Source: Blastomussa wellsi
Taxonomy: Eukaryota; Cnidaria; Anthozoa; Scleractinia; Plerogyridae
DNA: 64,000 nucleotides
Reading direction: 5' to 3'
Assembly: GCA_947652115.1 (NCBI GenBank)
Contig: OX393564.1
Coordinates: forward strand, 19,379,179-19,443,178
Each line of letters opens with the position of its first letter. Within the stretch, counting starts at the first letter, position 1. Both the position numbers and the translations under genes were made by a program. The notes below the pieces were generated by a model. That model was not told the DNA's origin and searched no databases. It worked only from the letters and a program-made list of their open reading frames with translations. Below, one piece after another: positions 33,691-44,665 of this stretch.

Positions 33691-34868
33691 ATGGCTTGAC
33701 ATCATATCACAAAACTTCATTTAATAAATAATAAAAAAATAACAAATAGAGCTAAATATTTTTTTACAAACGGCGCCCCATAGCAATTCAATCGATACAA
33801 ACGCACTGCAACACAAGTCACGGGATGCTTAGCAATCAATACTGGTCACAGTGTTAACCCGGGGTTTAAGCACAAGACTCCGCCACGCATTTCAATTCTT
33901 TCGTAAAGTAGAAACTAGAAACCCACGAGGGTAAACGCTTTACATTTTAATTAACCTTTGCATTTTACGCGAAGAGGTGGGCGTAGGGGGTGCCTGTCAA
34001 TTTATGTGTGGAGTGACAACGAAAGTCGAAAATTCTGAGGTAAACCCACGCTTGCAATGATAAACTAGTGCGACTCGGGCCTGTGGAGTTTGGCGCCGGA
34101 TCTTCGTCACTGAAAAGAAATCTTCGGAAAGGTCAGAAAAGAAAATCTTCAAAGTTTCTTTCAGGAGATTATTATTTCCAGGTATTTTACATTATATTAT
34201 TATAAAGATGTGCTGAGGAACTATGGCCCTGCACAGTTTGCTCCTTTGTGCGAAATAACATAACTTGTTGGACAGATGCCAGATAATTAGACCAGCGTGT
34301 ACGGTCTAAGTTCATTATGGCGAGATTTCTACTAGTTAGACTGGGAACAATCAAAACACTTATTGGCTGTCAAAGTTGGTACACGTCAAGCAGGGTACCT
34401 CTGTGTAAGCCTACTATTTCACGAATTTATATGAGGACGGAAAACTTGTGTCGCGACAAAATACGTTAATGTAATATTCAACCAGTGAATAACTTGAAGA
34501 CAGTTGGAGGACAGGACGAATATGAGGCCTCAGGACTATTCTACCCCAAAAACCAATTGCTTAGTTTCTAACACCATTCTTTTGTTCGTGCAGCACACGA
34601 TAAAACTTCCTAAGCTAATTCCGTGTGTAATGCAAATTTAAAACCCTTCCCCGTCTAATTTTCCTGTTGTTTTAGAAAAATGGATCAACGAACTTAAAAA
34701 GAGACAGTCGTCTTCATTGAATTCAGTACTAGTCAGACGAGTTTTCAGTCTCAAAACAGTTCCTCGCATCTAAGAAGATTGTCTCAAAAATCTTAAGCTT
34801 ATTTGATTAAAATAGTTTTTCGACATGCAGCTGGGTGACAGTTATCGGCAAAACCATTGCTTTCTTAA
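33691..34868. other. Intergenic stretch, no gene recognised
   Basis: 33777-33850 shares short blocks (CAATTCAATCGATAC, GCACTGCAACA, AAGTCACG) with 41918-41955, so a dispersed repeat is present in both places. No coding signal was found. Confidence 0.4.
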
Positions 34869-35584
34869 GGTTACGGTATACCTTTGGGGGTGTCTGACGT
34901 GCAAACGATAGAGCGCTTTCGGAATAAATTGTAGATAGCTAAAACCCTATATCAAATTAAAGCTTATTGAGCTGGCTTGCAAACCATTTTGAAGTAGAAT
35001 GAATTGTCGAATTTTTAGGAAACACGAACGTCTGTATCGCCTTTTCAAGGCTACAAGTCAAAGCGAATTTAGTATTTCGCTAACTGGATGTTTTCTTTGG
35101 TTTCCGGACCCCAAGCGCTGAAAAAAAACGTGTCGGGGATTTGTCGCATTCGGTTGCAATGAAACGTTATAACACATTTTGCAAAAAGGCTAAAAACAAA
35201 CGAGAGTGATCGTACAAAAATCGCTTCAGTAGAAAAAGTTTATAAAAATGAAAAAATCGTTTTTGTTATTGCATGTGACATGTTTAACTAGCTGCATGCC
35301 GAATTTGACATAAAATGAGCAAATAAAATCGATTTCAGAAAACAGCAATTTCTTGCAATACAAACAAACGCCGCCCGCATGAAGCTTCCAACCCCTTCTC
35401 GAATATGGCCGTCAATCAAAAGAAGAATTCTTACATCCGGTCAAAAACAAGATATGCTCATTTCTCCGCAGATATTCAATCTTTTTCAATTTTTTTTATG
35501 AAATGAAAGATCACACCTAGAGTATGACTCGGATCAAAAATCCGATTTTGGGACAAATTGTCGATCTAAAGGTGTACGGTAACC
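34869..35584. mobile_element. TTAA-flanked element, 716 bp, non-autonomous
   Basis: TTAA at 34865-34868 and at 35585-35588 brackets inverted ends GGTTACGGTATACCTTT and AAAGGTGTACGGTAACC. There is no ORF of note inside. The TTAA duplication suggests piggyBac-type mobilisation. It lies only about 70 bp past the stop codon of P450 gene B and may provide part of its 3' untranslated region. Confidence 0.8.
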
Positions 35585-35655
35585 TTAAAACAAACGCACT
35601 GAATACAAAGAATACAAAGAGGAAACTTTCTCTACTGTTTAACCGGCGAAGTAAA

Positions 35656-38600
35656 TCATTTCCGTGTGATTGCGCGTATCTTGTATGGGATAGGAAACTG
35701 TACACCACTGTACATTCCCTTCAAGCTTGGAGGACAACCATCTTCTTCAGCCACGAAAGTGAACTTCTGCAGCATCCATGAGAGGAACAAGAACAACTCG
35801 ACTTTTGCCAGAGGCTCCCCAGCGCAGACCCGACGTCCCGCTCCAAATGGATAAAAGTTGCCCTGGTTGGTGATCAAGTTGCCATCCTCGCCAATGTGAC
35901 GATACGGGTTGAATACGGTGGGGTTTTCCCAGCACTTGGGATCAAGATGAACAGATTCCGTATCAGCAAACACGATAGTATCTTTGGGAATTCGGTAGCC
36001 ACAGAGAGTCGTATCCGTGAGAGTTAAGTGAGGAACTGCCAGAGGAACCATGTTTCCAACACGCAACGCTTCTATGATGGTCGCATGTACAAGGGGCACT
36101 TTTGGTCGATCGTCCAAACCGGGATTCTGTCCACCCAGGACTTCATCTAACTGCCCTTGAATATCCTCTTGGTACTTAGGATAGTTTACCAAGAAGGCTA
36201 TCGCCCATTTCATTGCGGTGCTTGTGGTTTCGTAGCCTGCAACAAACATGTCTTCAATGGTGTTGACCAAGTAGTCATCGGAGAGGAAAGCCTCTCGCTC
36301 TTCATTACTTTCGCATTCCGCTTCATGTTTGGCGTGAATGAGACCCGAGATCAAATCGTTTACGGGTTCTTCAGGATCGAAACTTTCCTGTCGCTCTTTT
36401 AAGAATATGCGGATGATGTCGAATATTTCAAAGAACGGTTGGATAAAGCGATCGTAAGCCTTAATGGGTAGGTACTTTGCCAGTGGAAAGAAATCTAACA
36501 TGGTCACCAACTGAGCAGTGTCAACATCTGCAATGGCGTCTACGTTAAGTTTCAATAGTCTGTTCAAATCAGGATGGGTTGTATCGTAACCTTCTCCAAA
36601 CGTGACGCCACAAATAACATCAGCAACTCCACGCTGCAAGCAATCTGCGGGATCAAAGGGTTTTCCATCTTGTTGGTCGATAAACTGTACCAGTTTCTTG
36701 GCCTGTGTTGAGACTCGGCTTTCTATCAGCGGAATGTCCGAGAGGTACTGGCGCAAAGCTGTTGTGAAGAGTTTGCGATGGAACTTCCAGGCAGGGCCAT
36801 AGTTACCGAGGGCAATGTCTTTTCCTCCTGAATTTAAAAATATGGAGTAAGTTTAAAATTTAGTACAGAAGATGCGTTATGTAATCAAAATGTGCTGCAC
36901 CTTTCTTGTACCTCGTATAACGTGGAGGCTCCACTGGCTGTTTAATTGTATAAAGCATCCCTAAATCAATCAGTCAATTCGTTGTTTAACGTGGCCGGTA
37001 ATCTTGGGTGCAATATTTTGTCTTGCTAAGGGTAAAACAGGGCTCATATAAAGAGGCCTTAAATCTACCAATCACAGCCGTCAGTGTTGGATCTTTTGAA
37101 CCGTTCTGTTTCCAGAGAGGTCCACTTAGGCGACGTATCTTGATCTCCTGATGGAGCAGAGTTCGCGTGGTTTGGAAGGTTAGCATACGTTTTTTCTCAG
37201 TTTTAGCCACTTCGTAGCTGTTTTATCTCTTCATTCGCTATATCTCAACTTCATTTTAAAAATTACTTCATGTCAATTGATAGTAGCCTGCAACTTGTTG
37301 CACCACTTACCTAGAGTTGCTGTTACGACAGAATATGATGTTCCTTGTACAAGAATTTACGTTTTTAGGTTGGACCCGCGGCTTCTCAATCGGTCAAAAT
37401 GTATTGACATGAAACGGAGCTTAGAACACGTTCAAGTTCAGTCACGAAAGTATAGATGAAGTATAGAACACTGAAAGTGATTGATCTTCGATAATAATTT
37501 TGTTTTCGGTGGTGTCTTCAAATATCAATGGACCTTATTCGCGTGGCAGCCATATTGGCCACAGACAATACAAACGTTTTCAATAGAGTGGGTAAGTTTC
37601 TAAAGAAACTATGGTGCTGCGTCGGTGGGAAGTATAACAATATAACTTGGTTTTATCAACTGGGTTGATAATGTGAATTGGCCACCGTAAAGAGATTCGA
37701 TTCGAGAGCTGACGTTTCGAGCGTTAGCCCTTCGTCGGAGCGAATCAAGGAATTGTGGGTCGTGTGTTGTTATATACAGAAAGATGGAGCTTCGCTATTG
37801 GTTGGTGCCTGGTAACGTGAAAACAACGGAATAAATTAGTTGAATGAAAAGCGTTCGTTGATACCGTGAGGATTAAGAGTGCCGATTTGAAAAATAAATT
37901 TGACAATAATGACCCAATAATGACAATCAAATAACGCGAGGTTCTTAGGCTATAAATCAAGCTATTCCCACGGAAATATTCCGCTGGCTTTGCACTCAAA
38001 AGGAAAATAATACAAGATTCATTTGCATTGCAAAATGTGCTGCACCTTTCTTGTACCTCGTATAACGTGGAGGCTCCACTGGCTGTTTAATTGTATAAAG
38101 CATCCCTAAATCAATCAGTCAATTCGTTGTTTAACGTGGCCGGTAATCTTGGGTGCAATATTTTGTCTTGCTAAGGGTAAAACAGGGCTCATATAAAGAG
38201 GCCTTAAATCTACCAATCACAGCCGTCAGTGTTGGATCTTTTGAACCGTTCTGTTTCCAGAGAGGTCCACTTAGGCGACGTATCTTGATCTCCTGATGGA
38301 GCAGAGTTCGCGTGGTTTGGAAGGTTAGCATACGTTTTTTCTCAGTTTTAGCCACTTCGTAGCTGTTTTATCTCTTCATTCGCTATATCTCAACTTCATT
38401 TTAAAAATTACTTCATGTCAATTGATAGTAGCCTGCAACTTGTTGCACCACTTACCTAGAGTTGCTGTTACGACAGAATATGATGTTCCTTGTACAAGAA
38501 TTTACGTTTTAAGCTGGACCCGCGGCTTCTCAATCGGTCAAAATGTATTGACATGAAACGGAGCTTAGAACACGTTCAAGTTCAGTCACGAAAGTATAGA

Positions 38601-40994
38601 TGAAGTATAGAACACTGAAAGCGATTGATCTTCGATAATAATTTTGTTTTCGGTGGTGTCTTCAAATATCAATGGACCTTATTCGCGTGGCAGCCATATT
38701 GGCCACAGACAATACAAACGTTTTCAATAGAGTGGGTAAGTTTCTAAAGAAACTATGGTGCTGCGTCGGTGGGAAGTATAACAATATAACTTGGTTTTAT
38801 CAACTGGGTTGATAATGTGAATTGGCCACCGTAAAGAGATTCGATTCGAGAGCTGACGTTTCGAGCGTTAGCCCTTCGTCGGAGCGAATCAAGGAATTGT
38901 GGGTCGTGTGTTGTTATATACAGAAAGATGGAGCTTCGCTATTGGTTGGTGCCTGGTAACGTGAAAACAACGGAATAAATTAGTTGAATGAAAAGCGTTC
39001 GTTGATACCGTGAGGATTAAGAGTGCCGATTTGAAAAATAAATTTTTGTTCTAGAATTTTGTTCTAGACTTTCTAAATTACTTCAAAATGATCACGACAC
39101 TGGTAGAATCTTTTCGCTACCTCCATTAATTTCATTCAAACGCGACAAAAACATAGGTAACTTTTTAGTCAGAAGTGCATTCCAAACAAGTGATCAATCC
39201 TTTTAAACTTTTAAATGCGCTCGCGCACGATGCAAAACATGCCCTTTCATCAACAACGTTGACAAAATATCGGGACCCAAGCGATCTATCAAGATCACTG
39301 ATCGTTTCACCTGTACCTCAGCCAATTTCATCTACTGCATAACTTGCACTCTTTATACATCGACGTAACAGGGAGACGACTAGGCGACCGATTCCGAGAA
39401 CACCTTCAGGACGTAGAGAAAGACGGCAAAAATGCATCGAAACCGGTCGCGAGGCACTTCAATCTCCCAAATCATTCTAAGCAACATATGGCAGTCTGCG
39501 GCCTTTCCCTTCACCAAGGAAGCGTGGAAAGTCGCAAAACTCTAGAACAAAAATTTATTTTTCAAATCGGCACTCTTAATCCTCACGGTATCAACGAACG
39601 CTTTTCATTCAACTAATTTATTCATTTGTTTTCACGTTACCAGGCACCCAACAATAGCGAAGGTCCATCTTTCTGTATATAAAAACACAGGACCCACAAT
39701 TCCTTGATTCGCTCCGATGAAGGGCTAACGCTCGAAACGTCAGCTCTCCAATCTCGTTATCGTGCCCAATTCACATTATCAACCAAGTTGATAAAACCAA
39801 ATTACTAAAGTTTTCATTCCCTCGGGACTCAACATGGCCGCTGTTTGATTAAGGCCCATGAAGTGATACTCCTTTAAAGCTGACTCGTCCCCAGTCGTCT
39901 CTTATGAGAAAAAATAACAGGCGCTGCGAATGATGGGAAGGAGGCTTGCTATTTTCTCATAGGAGACGACTGGGGACGAGTTAGCCTTTTAAAGTCATAC
40001 ATCAATGACACACCTAGTGTTGCTTTGACATTAGCATATGTCTGCGGTCTTCCTGCATAATCAGCAGACTTTTTCACCAGCATCTCTTTAACGGCTTCAG
40101 GAGTAGACGCCATGACGAGCCTGTAACTTCCAATTTTCAGAGAGAAAACAGGGCCGTATTTTTCCGTGAGACTGAAAAACAACAGACGATTGAGAGTGAC
40201 GGAGGACTCCAGAGGAGCCTCGGCAAGTGATGGTGCGCAAAACAAACAACCGGAACTGAAAGATTGTGAATGACAATCAAATAACGCGAGGTTCTTAGGC
40301 TATAAATCAAGCTATTCCCACGGAAATATTCCGCTGGCTTTGCACTCAAAAGGAAAATGAACTTTTGGCTACAGAAATAATACAAGACAATGTAACATAC
40401 CGCTACAAAACCAGCGGAATTTTTTTTTGAAATGGTTCACTGGTGATCAACGCGTTAGATGCAAGTGTAATCGATTCATTTGCATTGCTTACCCTGAGTC
40501 CAATTTTCTTTTATGAAAACGGCGGAGAAATTGTCGTCCTAAGGATGACGATGGAAAAATGCAACGCCCAGCGAGAGCGGTTGGTGAAACAAACAGCGAG
40601 AACGGAAAAGATGAATATCAATAGAATGATGCAAGGTCCGTAACGTTTCTTACTGCTGAAGAAGTTACTGCAGATATTTGTTGCCTTAACAAACACATAA
40701 AAACAGATCGCTCTATTACATTACAGCTTCACCAAATTCAAACGCCAGAAATCGCATAATCCTTGGCAGTAAACTTATCACTCACCATCTGAAAGCGTCG
40801 GTAAGTTTCTCTGCCTTGAAGTCGAGGGAAAACACGTTCCCCAAAACAGGTATAGTCTTCAAGCGTGGACCCGGCGGCATGTTCCTGAACTCGTACAGCA
40901 CCATCAGGTAATGCAACATCAGCAACAGAAGAAACAACAAAAGAACATTTCCAAAACTAACAGACTCATAAATCGTGGCAAACACCGACGCCAT
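35656..40994 (-). CDS. Cytochrome P450, clan 2 (CYP1/2/17-like), gene B, three exons
   Basis: A microsomal mono-oxygenase that would use electrons from NADPH-P450 reductase; the substrate is unknown (steroid-like or xenobiotic chemistry is typical of the clan). The exons are 40994-40786, 40171-40014 and 36827-35656 (209, 158 and 1172 bp), all with GT/AG borders and matching phases 2 and 1, giving 512 residues. Visible features are an N-terminal anchor (14-33), a PPGPR hinge (about 41-45), the I-helix oxygen motif AGYETT (319-324), EALR (375-378), FNPYRH (428-433) and the heme loop FGAGRRVCAG (450-459) with Cys457. Intron 2 (3.2 kb) holds a tandem duplication and a Penelope-like element; intron 1 has a foldback beside the exon 2 donor. 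It is intact and probably functional. Confidence 0.92.
36886..37901. repeat. Tandem duplication copy 1 in P450 intron 2
   Basis: 1016 bp matched by 38031-39045 with only about three substitutions and one single-base indel that I could find (near 37370 and 37480). It includes an inverted Penelope-like terminal segment (about 37630-37901). A 74-codon frame inside (36986-37210) is identical in both copies but lacks a known domain. The copy begins 58 bp from the exon 3 acceptor. Confidence 0.9.
37694..37746 (-). ncRNA. Hammerhead-like hairpin in Penelope terminal sequence, copy 1
   Basis: On the minus strand, GATTCG and CGAATC form an outer stem. The core reads CCGACGA (consensus CTGANGA, one change), then an extra A, stem GGGC/GCTC with loop TAAC, GAAAC and GTC. 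The same sequence can also fold as a plain GACG/CGTC hairpin. Further copies lie at 38838-38890 (minus) and 39706-39756 (plus). Confidence 0.4.
37902..38030. repeat. Joining segment: condensed copy of intron 1 sequence
   Basis: TGACAATCAAATAACGCG onwards equals 40271-40357 in intron 1. Then short pieces (AATACAAG; ATTCATTTGCATTG) equal later parts of 40375-40490 with the sequence between them missing. The segment joins the two 1-kb duplicates. Confidence 0.8.
38031..39045. repeat. Tandem duplication copy 2 in P450 intron 2
   Basis: 1015 bp, near-identical to 36886-37901 at an offset of 1145 (1144 after the indel). Its end runs into the Penelope-like element, whose inverted terminal part it contains. 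Confidence 0.9.
38838..38890 (-). ncRNA. Hammerhead-like hairpin in Penelope terminal sequence, copy 2
   Basis: Identical to the motif at 37694-37746 because it lies in the second duplicate. Confidence 0.4.
39070..39616 (+). pseudogene. GIY-YIG endonuclease domain of a Penelope-like element, 5' part degraded
   Basis: The C-terminal endonuclease domain that nicks DNA for retroelement insertion. The visible blocks are NFLVRSAFQTSDQ and CARARCKTCPF (a CCHH-like cysteine motif), then YCITCTLYIDVTGRRLGDRF, FREHLQDVE, ARHFNLPNHS and LEQKFIFQIGTLNPHGIN. The YIG half of the signature reads YID here. A stop in the upstream part shows decay. The ORF ends at 39616 and the terminal repeat follows. Confidence 0.85.
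39706..39756 (+). ncRNA. Hammerhead-like hairpin in Penelope terminal sequence, copy 3
   Basis: On the plus strand, CCGATGA, an extra A, GGGC-TAAC-GCTC, GAAAC and GTC follow GATTCGCT. The outer stem is weaker than in the other two copies. It sits about 90 bp past the GIY-YIG stop codon, as expected for a Penelope-like terminal repeat. Confidence 0.4.
39880..39985. mobile_element. Short foldback MITE next to the P450 B exon 2 donor
   Basis: TGACTCGTCCCCAGTCGTCT faces GACGACTGGGGACGAGTTAG, with an inner TCTTATGAGAAAA / TTTTCTCATAGGAGA pair. It ends 29 bp from the exon 2 donor (40013). A relative with GCGTGCGAGACGACTGGGGA lies at 41636-41735. Confidence 0.7.
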
Positions 40995-41052
40995 TTTCAG
41001 CAAATAGCAGTCAGGCGTTTTTGTCAACGCATGCATATCCCATGTCATAGAT

Positions 41053-41140
41053 CATGAATATGAACTGTCAGGCAAAGCTATAAGAATCATCACGTCATGA
41101 ATATGAACTGTCACGCAAGGGTATAAGAATCATAAAGAAC
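41053..41140 (-). promoter_or_regulatory. Promoter of P450 gene B: tandem motif pair with XRE-like core
   Basis: About 60 to 130 bp upstream of the gene B ATG, a 43-bp unit is present twice. The upstream unit holds ACCCTTGCGTGACAG on the minus strand; the nearer unit reads AGCTTTGCCTGACAG. TTGCGTG (41112-41118) fits the AhR/ARNT core TNGCGTG. The same 15-base word lies at the same place before gene C. Confidence 0.45.
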
Positions 41141-42081
41141 TGTACATAATCAATATCAGTTGATCGATTAAGTGCCTATGACTTGAAAAGACGAGCTATT
41201 GAAATATAAGCTTATTTAAAAGAACGGCGTTTTCCTTTTTGTGACATCTCCTATCGTTCCAGAGATGTAAAAGATTTCGCAATATGCAAATTAGGTATCA
41301 CCGTGACATCACAAGGTGTGACAGTATGGGTGCAAAAACAAAATATATATATATACGGCAAAATGATTGATCCCATTTTTAAAAGCATATGCAATGCCCA
41401 TATTGCACTAGCTCCTCTAATTGAGATCAAATACAGACTCCTGGAAATAATCATTCCTGCAACCGAATGTGTTGCAACACACACCACCTGAGACTAAAAC
41501 ATGTTCACCAAGTTTCAGTTTCATTGCAGCATTACTTGCAGAGATATTTTGGCCCCCATATTGCCACACCTTGTGATGTCATCAGCACCTAATTTGCATA
41601 ACACATAAATATTCTCGAACTGACTGGATGGATGGATGATGGGAAGGCGTAAAGGCTGGAGGCGACTCTGTTCCTTTCTGCCTCCTTCCCATCATTCCTC
41701 GCGCGTGCGAGACGACTGGGGACGAGTCAGTCTCTGGAATGAGAGAAGATATCGCCAAAGGAATACGCCATTCTTTTTCATTTTTAAAGGTCCTTCAAAT
41801 AAGCTTACATTTCAATAGCTCGTTTTCATTGGCACTTTAACCTAAATCAGTTAGTCTGATCAATTCTATCGTTCGCAAGAAATCGATACTCCAGCTGGTC
41901 TCGTTATATTTCAATGCCGCAATTCAATCAATACGCACGCACTGCAACAAAGTCACGCGACTTGAGCTCGATCAGAAGCAACTACTACATACATTACAAT
42001 CTCATCCCTGAAGGCCTAAGAACAATAATACGACTTGCTACCCTTCATGTTAGTGAAAAGTTACAAAACGATGGAATGCTA
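41141..42081. other. Upstream region of P450 gene B, no gene recognised
   Basis: Contains an (AT)-rich run at 41340-41355 and a foldback relative with GACGACTGGGGACGAGTC (41636-41735). No exon was recognised. Confidence 0.35.
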
Positions 42082-42595
42082 GAGGGTCCTTAAAGGGGGG
42101 GGGAGGGGTGGAGGTACCAATCCCATTTCCCAGCCCAATATTTTTCCAAATCCCGCTTCCCAGTACGTGGTCAAATCCCATTCCCGCCAGCCATATCGCT
42201 TCAAATTTACGACTTCAAAATACGGCTCAAAAAAGACGCAAAAATTCTGAAGACGATAAGATCCTTTTATACTGTACTGAAACGTGCAAGTGGGATTGCT
42301 ACGATACAATAAAATTATTATTGGATGAGGTTGCTGCCATACCCGGCCGGCTTCGGATGATAACACTTACCGAGATCTTGATTATTCCGGATACCACAGA
42401 ACATTATACATTACTGTAAAGAAATAACACGATTTTGCGCTTCCACATGAAATTGTGTAACACTAGGGCTAATTATTTTTTGTCCTTCGGCTCCTGAATG
42501 TTTTTCTCCTCAAGGTATTCATGGAACAGGTTCTTTTGCAACTTTGTCTCGGCTATGCACAAGATACCACTTATCACATGTAGACTTCTTCTCAG

Positions 42596-43783
42596 TCTCC
42601 TACGCAGCCGTTATTAGGGGATTGCGTTACACTTGTCCCCACTAACGTCTGCTTAACCGAGGCCAACATTCCTTTCCGCCGCTTCGCCAATCAGATTTTA
42701 CCTACTAAAATCCGGAAAGCCGACCTTCGCCTTGACCGCCGCTTAGCCAATCAGATTTTACCAACTAAAATCCCCACGACGCGTCTCCCGCCGCGAGACA
42801 GCCTGCAAGGGACGATTGATTTTACTCCAAGTCAGAGATTTCTCTAGTAAATTCATTTTAGATGAAAGCAAGTTCTGAATTTGCGAACGGAAACTTATTT
42901 ACTGAAGGGAAGAGAGATACACTCCTTAATTTATCAACTGGCTAAGTCGTTTGTTATCGAGCTTTGCCTTCCGTGTGTTCGACAGTCTCATTGATTTTCA
43001 GTTTTCATATTTTTCCCCACAGCTCCTCAAAAAGACGTACAATCCAGCAACGAATTACTGAAGTTCAGCCAAATGAAAAGCTAGCCTATGGGTCAAAGTT
43101 TCCACGTTTCAGACTCTAAACGACTGCGCAGCGATTTTGGTGTTCGGAAAAATATTATTTCAAGTGTGTTCGCCGTTCATAATCGTCGGTTGTTCAAACC
43201 CAATTTTAAGCAAATTGAGGCCTCAAATCAAGGGGCCAATGAACTATCGAAATTAGAAGTTGAACATATTTTCAATCCAGCCTTTTAACCCAGCAGCGCT
43301 GGGCGTTTTAAATCGTTCTGTGGCAAGTTTGTCGAATGAATGATTCAGCGCGGCGAAGTTGTATTCGCCTTGACTGGCTCTTTCCAATTTTACCCTTCGA
43401 TTTGTTCGCTCGTAAATACCACGGATGTGGGCCTCTTTGATGATTTCTAAATTAATTCCGCTTTGCGTTTTCGAGTTGGCGAAGTCTTTTGTAGCACTTT
43501 ATAGCGTTGAAATAAATATTTCTGATCCACTGTTGTGTTCATGGGAGAGAGATCATCTTTCCCAAAATATTAACCCTTCCAACTTATGACAGAATCCAAC
43601 AGCGCCGGCGAAGAACGGATTCGCGGGAAATTTTATAACGATCGTTTTGAATGCCTACAGACAATGCTGATTGGTTAGTATGTCTGGCGAGAGACAATGG
43701 GAAAGGAATGTTGGTCGCGGTTAAGCAGGCGTTAGTGGGGACGAGTGGTAACGCAATCTCCTAATAACGCCTGCGTAGGAGGC
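42596..43783. mobile_element. Nested non-autonomous DNA transposon, about 1.2 kb
   Basis: The left arm (CTCCTACGCAGCCGTTATTA, then GATTGCGTTAC and TGTCCCCACTAACG) and the right arm (CGTTAGTGGGGACGAG, GTAACGCAATC, TAATAACGCCTGCGTAGGAG) are complementary over about 90 bp. No transposase ORF is visible. The interior also holds a local duplication (AATCAGATTTTACCTACTAA / AATCAGATTTTACCAACTAA at 42690-42770). Confidence 0.7.
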
Positions 43784-43825
43784 TAATGTAGACTTGACAT
43801 TGCTCTTCAAAATGCAACGGAATAG

Positions 43826-43848
43826 ATCTTTTGCAACAAACGACCACA

Positions 43849-43881
<33 letters not shown>

Positions 43882-44022
43882 GGGACAGCCAAACAAGGAG
43901 ACCTCAGCCAGTCAAGCTTGACTTTTCTTTGGTTTGGATGTCCCAGTGCGGGAATAATAATAACAAGCTTGTCCTCAAGCATGGCAGATTCTGCACCATG
44001 TGACCGTTTGTTGCAAAAGGCT
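43826..44022. mobile_element. Foldback MITE, about 195 bp
   Basis: TTTTGCAACAAACG and its complement CGTTTGTTGCAAAAG bound the element. Inner pairs CCACATGGT / ACCATGTG, CCATGCTGGAGG-type and GTCAAGCTTGAC-type blocks complete the hairpin. Confidence 0.65.
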
Positions 44023-44665
44023 TATTAACTGCAGGCTGTTAGCCAATGAGAAGACAGATAGTGACACACGTATAATAATAGCCATCATTTAGGTTAAAAG
44101 TTCCTGTCATTTCACTTTCCTGCCAGTAGGAAGTCTGTCATCCGACCAAGAGAATGTGGACTAATGCGTATTCTCTTGATGCATGGCTTCTTGTTCTTCC
44201 AAATTTGGTCGGACGGATCATGCTCAATGTTACTTCAAGTGCGCTTTCTACCTCTTCCTCAGTCACTGTCGCTGGCGCTTGAGGTCGAAGGATTCTGCTC
44301 CCGCCATTTTTTTTATCATACAAATATGCATGCTCTCTAACCTCGTCTTTATACACACTGACCACTGTACACAAATATAGTACACCACAAGTCGAGGCCG
44401 CTGATTAATTCTGGGAAAATTAATAAAACGTACTGGCTAAACATGCTAAAAACTGGCACGAACAATGCGCTTAAACAATTTTCTGATGTTTTTCTGTCCA
44501 GGAAATAAGTTATTTCTCGCCTAGTCATGGTTAAAAATATCTATCCCAGTCCCGACATTTTCCCCATTCCAAGTAACCAAATCCCAGTCCCAGTCACCCA
44601 AATCCCATTTTCCCAGGGCAAAAACAGGCCAATCCCAGTTCCCATTTCACCCCTTCAGGACCCTC

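Larger units (their letters stand above)
38780..39805 (+). mobile_element. Penelope-like retroelement fragment with inverted terminal repeats
   Basis: 38780-39063 is a minus-oriented copy of the same terminal segment that follows the GIY-YIG ORF in plus orientation (39560-39805). The two arms share TCAAATCGGCACTCTTAA, the GATGGA...TATATA block and the hammerhead-like hairpin. Inverted partial copies at the 5' side are typical of Penelope-like insertions. The reverse transcriptase is missing. TTTTGTTCTAGA is repeated at the inner junction (about 39043-39068). Confidence 0.8.
42082..44665. mobile_element. TIR element with AATCCCA-rich ends, contains nested elements
   Basis: The ends GAGGGTCCTTAAAGGGG and CCCCTTCAGGACCCTC face each other. 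Each is followed inward by AATCCCA-type repeats (42118-42190 and 44545-44650). The interior has no transposase. Two further inverted structures, 42596-43783 and 43826-44022, lie inside. Confidence 0.6.

Noticed and set aside
36986..37210. 74-codon frame conserved in two places (also 38131-38355)
   Set aside because: Conservation is due to the recent tandem duplication, not to selection; no domain and intronic position.
30005..40994. Joining orphan exon A to gene B as an alternative first exon
   Set aside because: Exon A lies downstream of gene B on the coding strand, so ordinary cis-splicing cannot use it for B.
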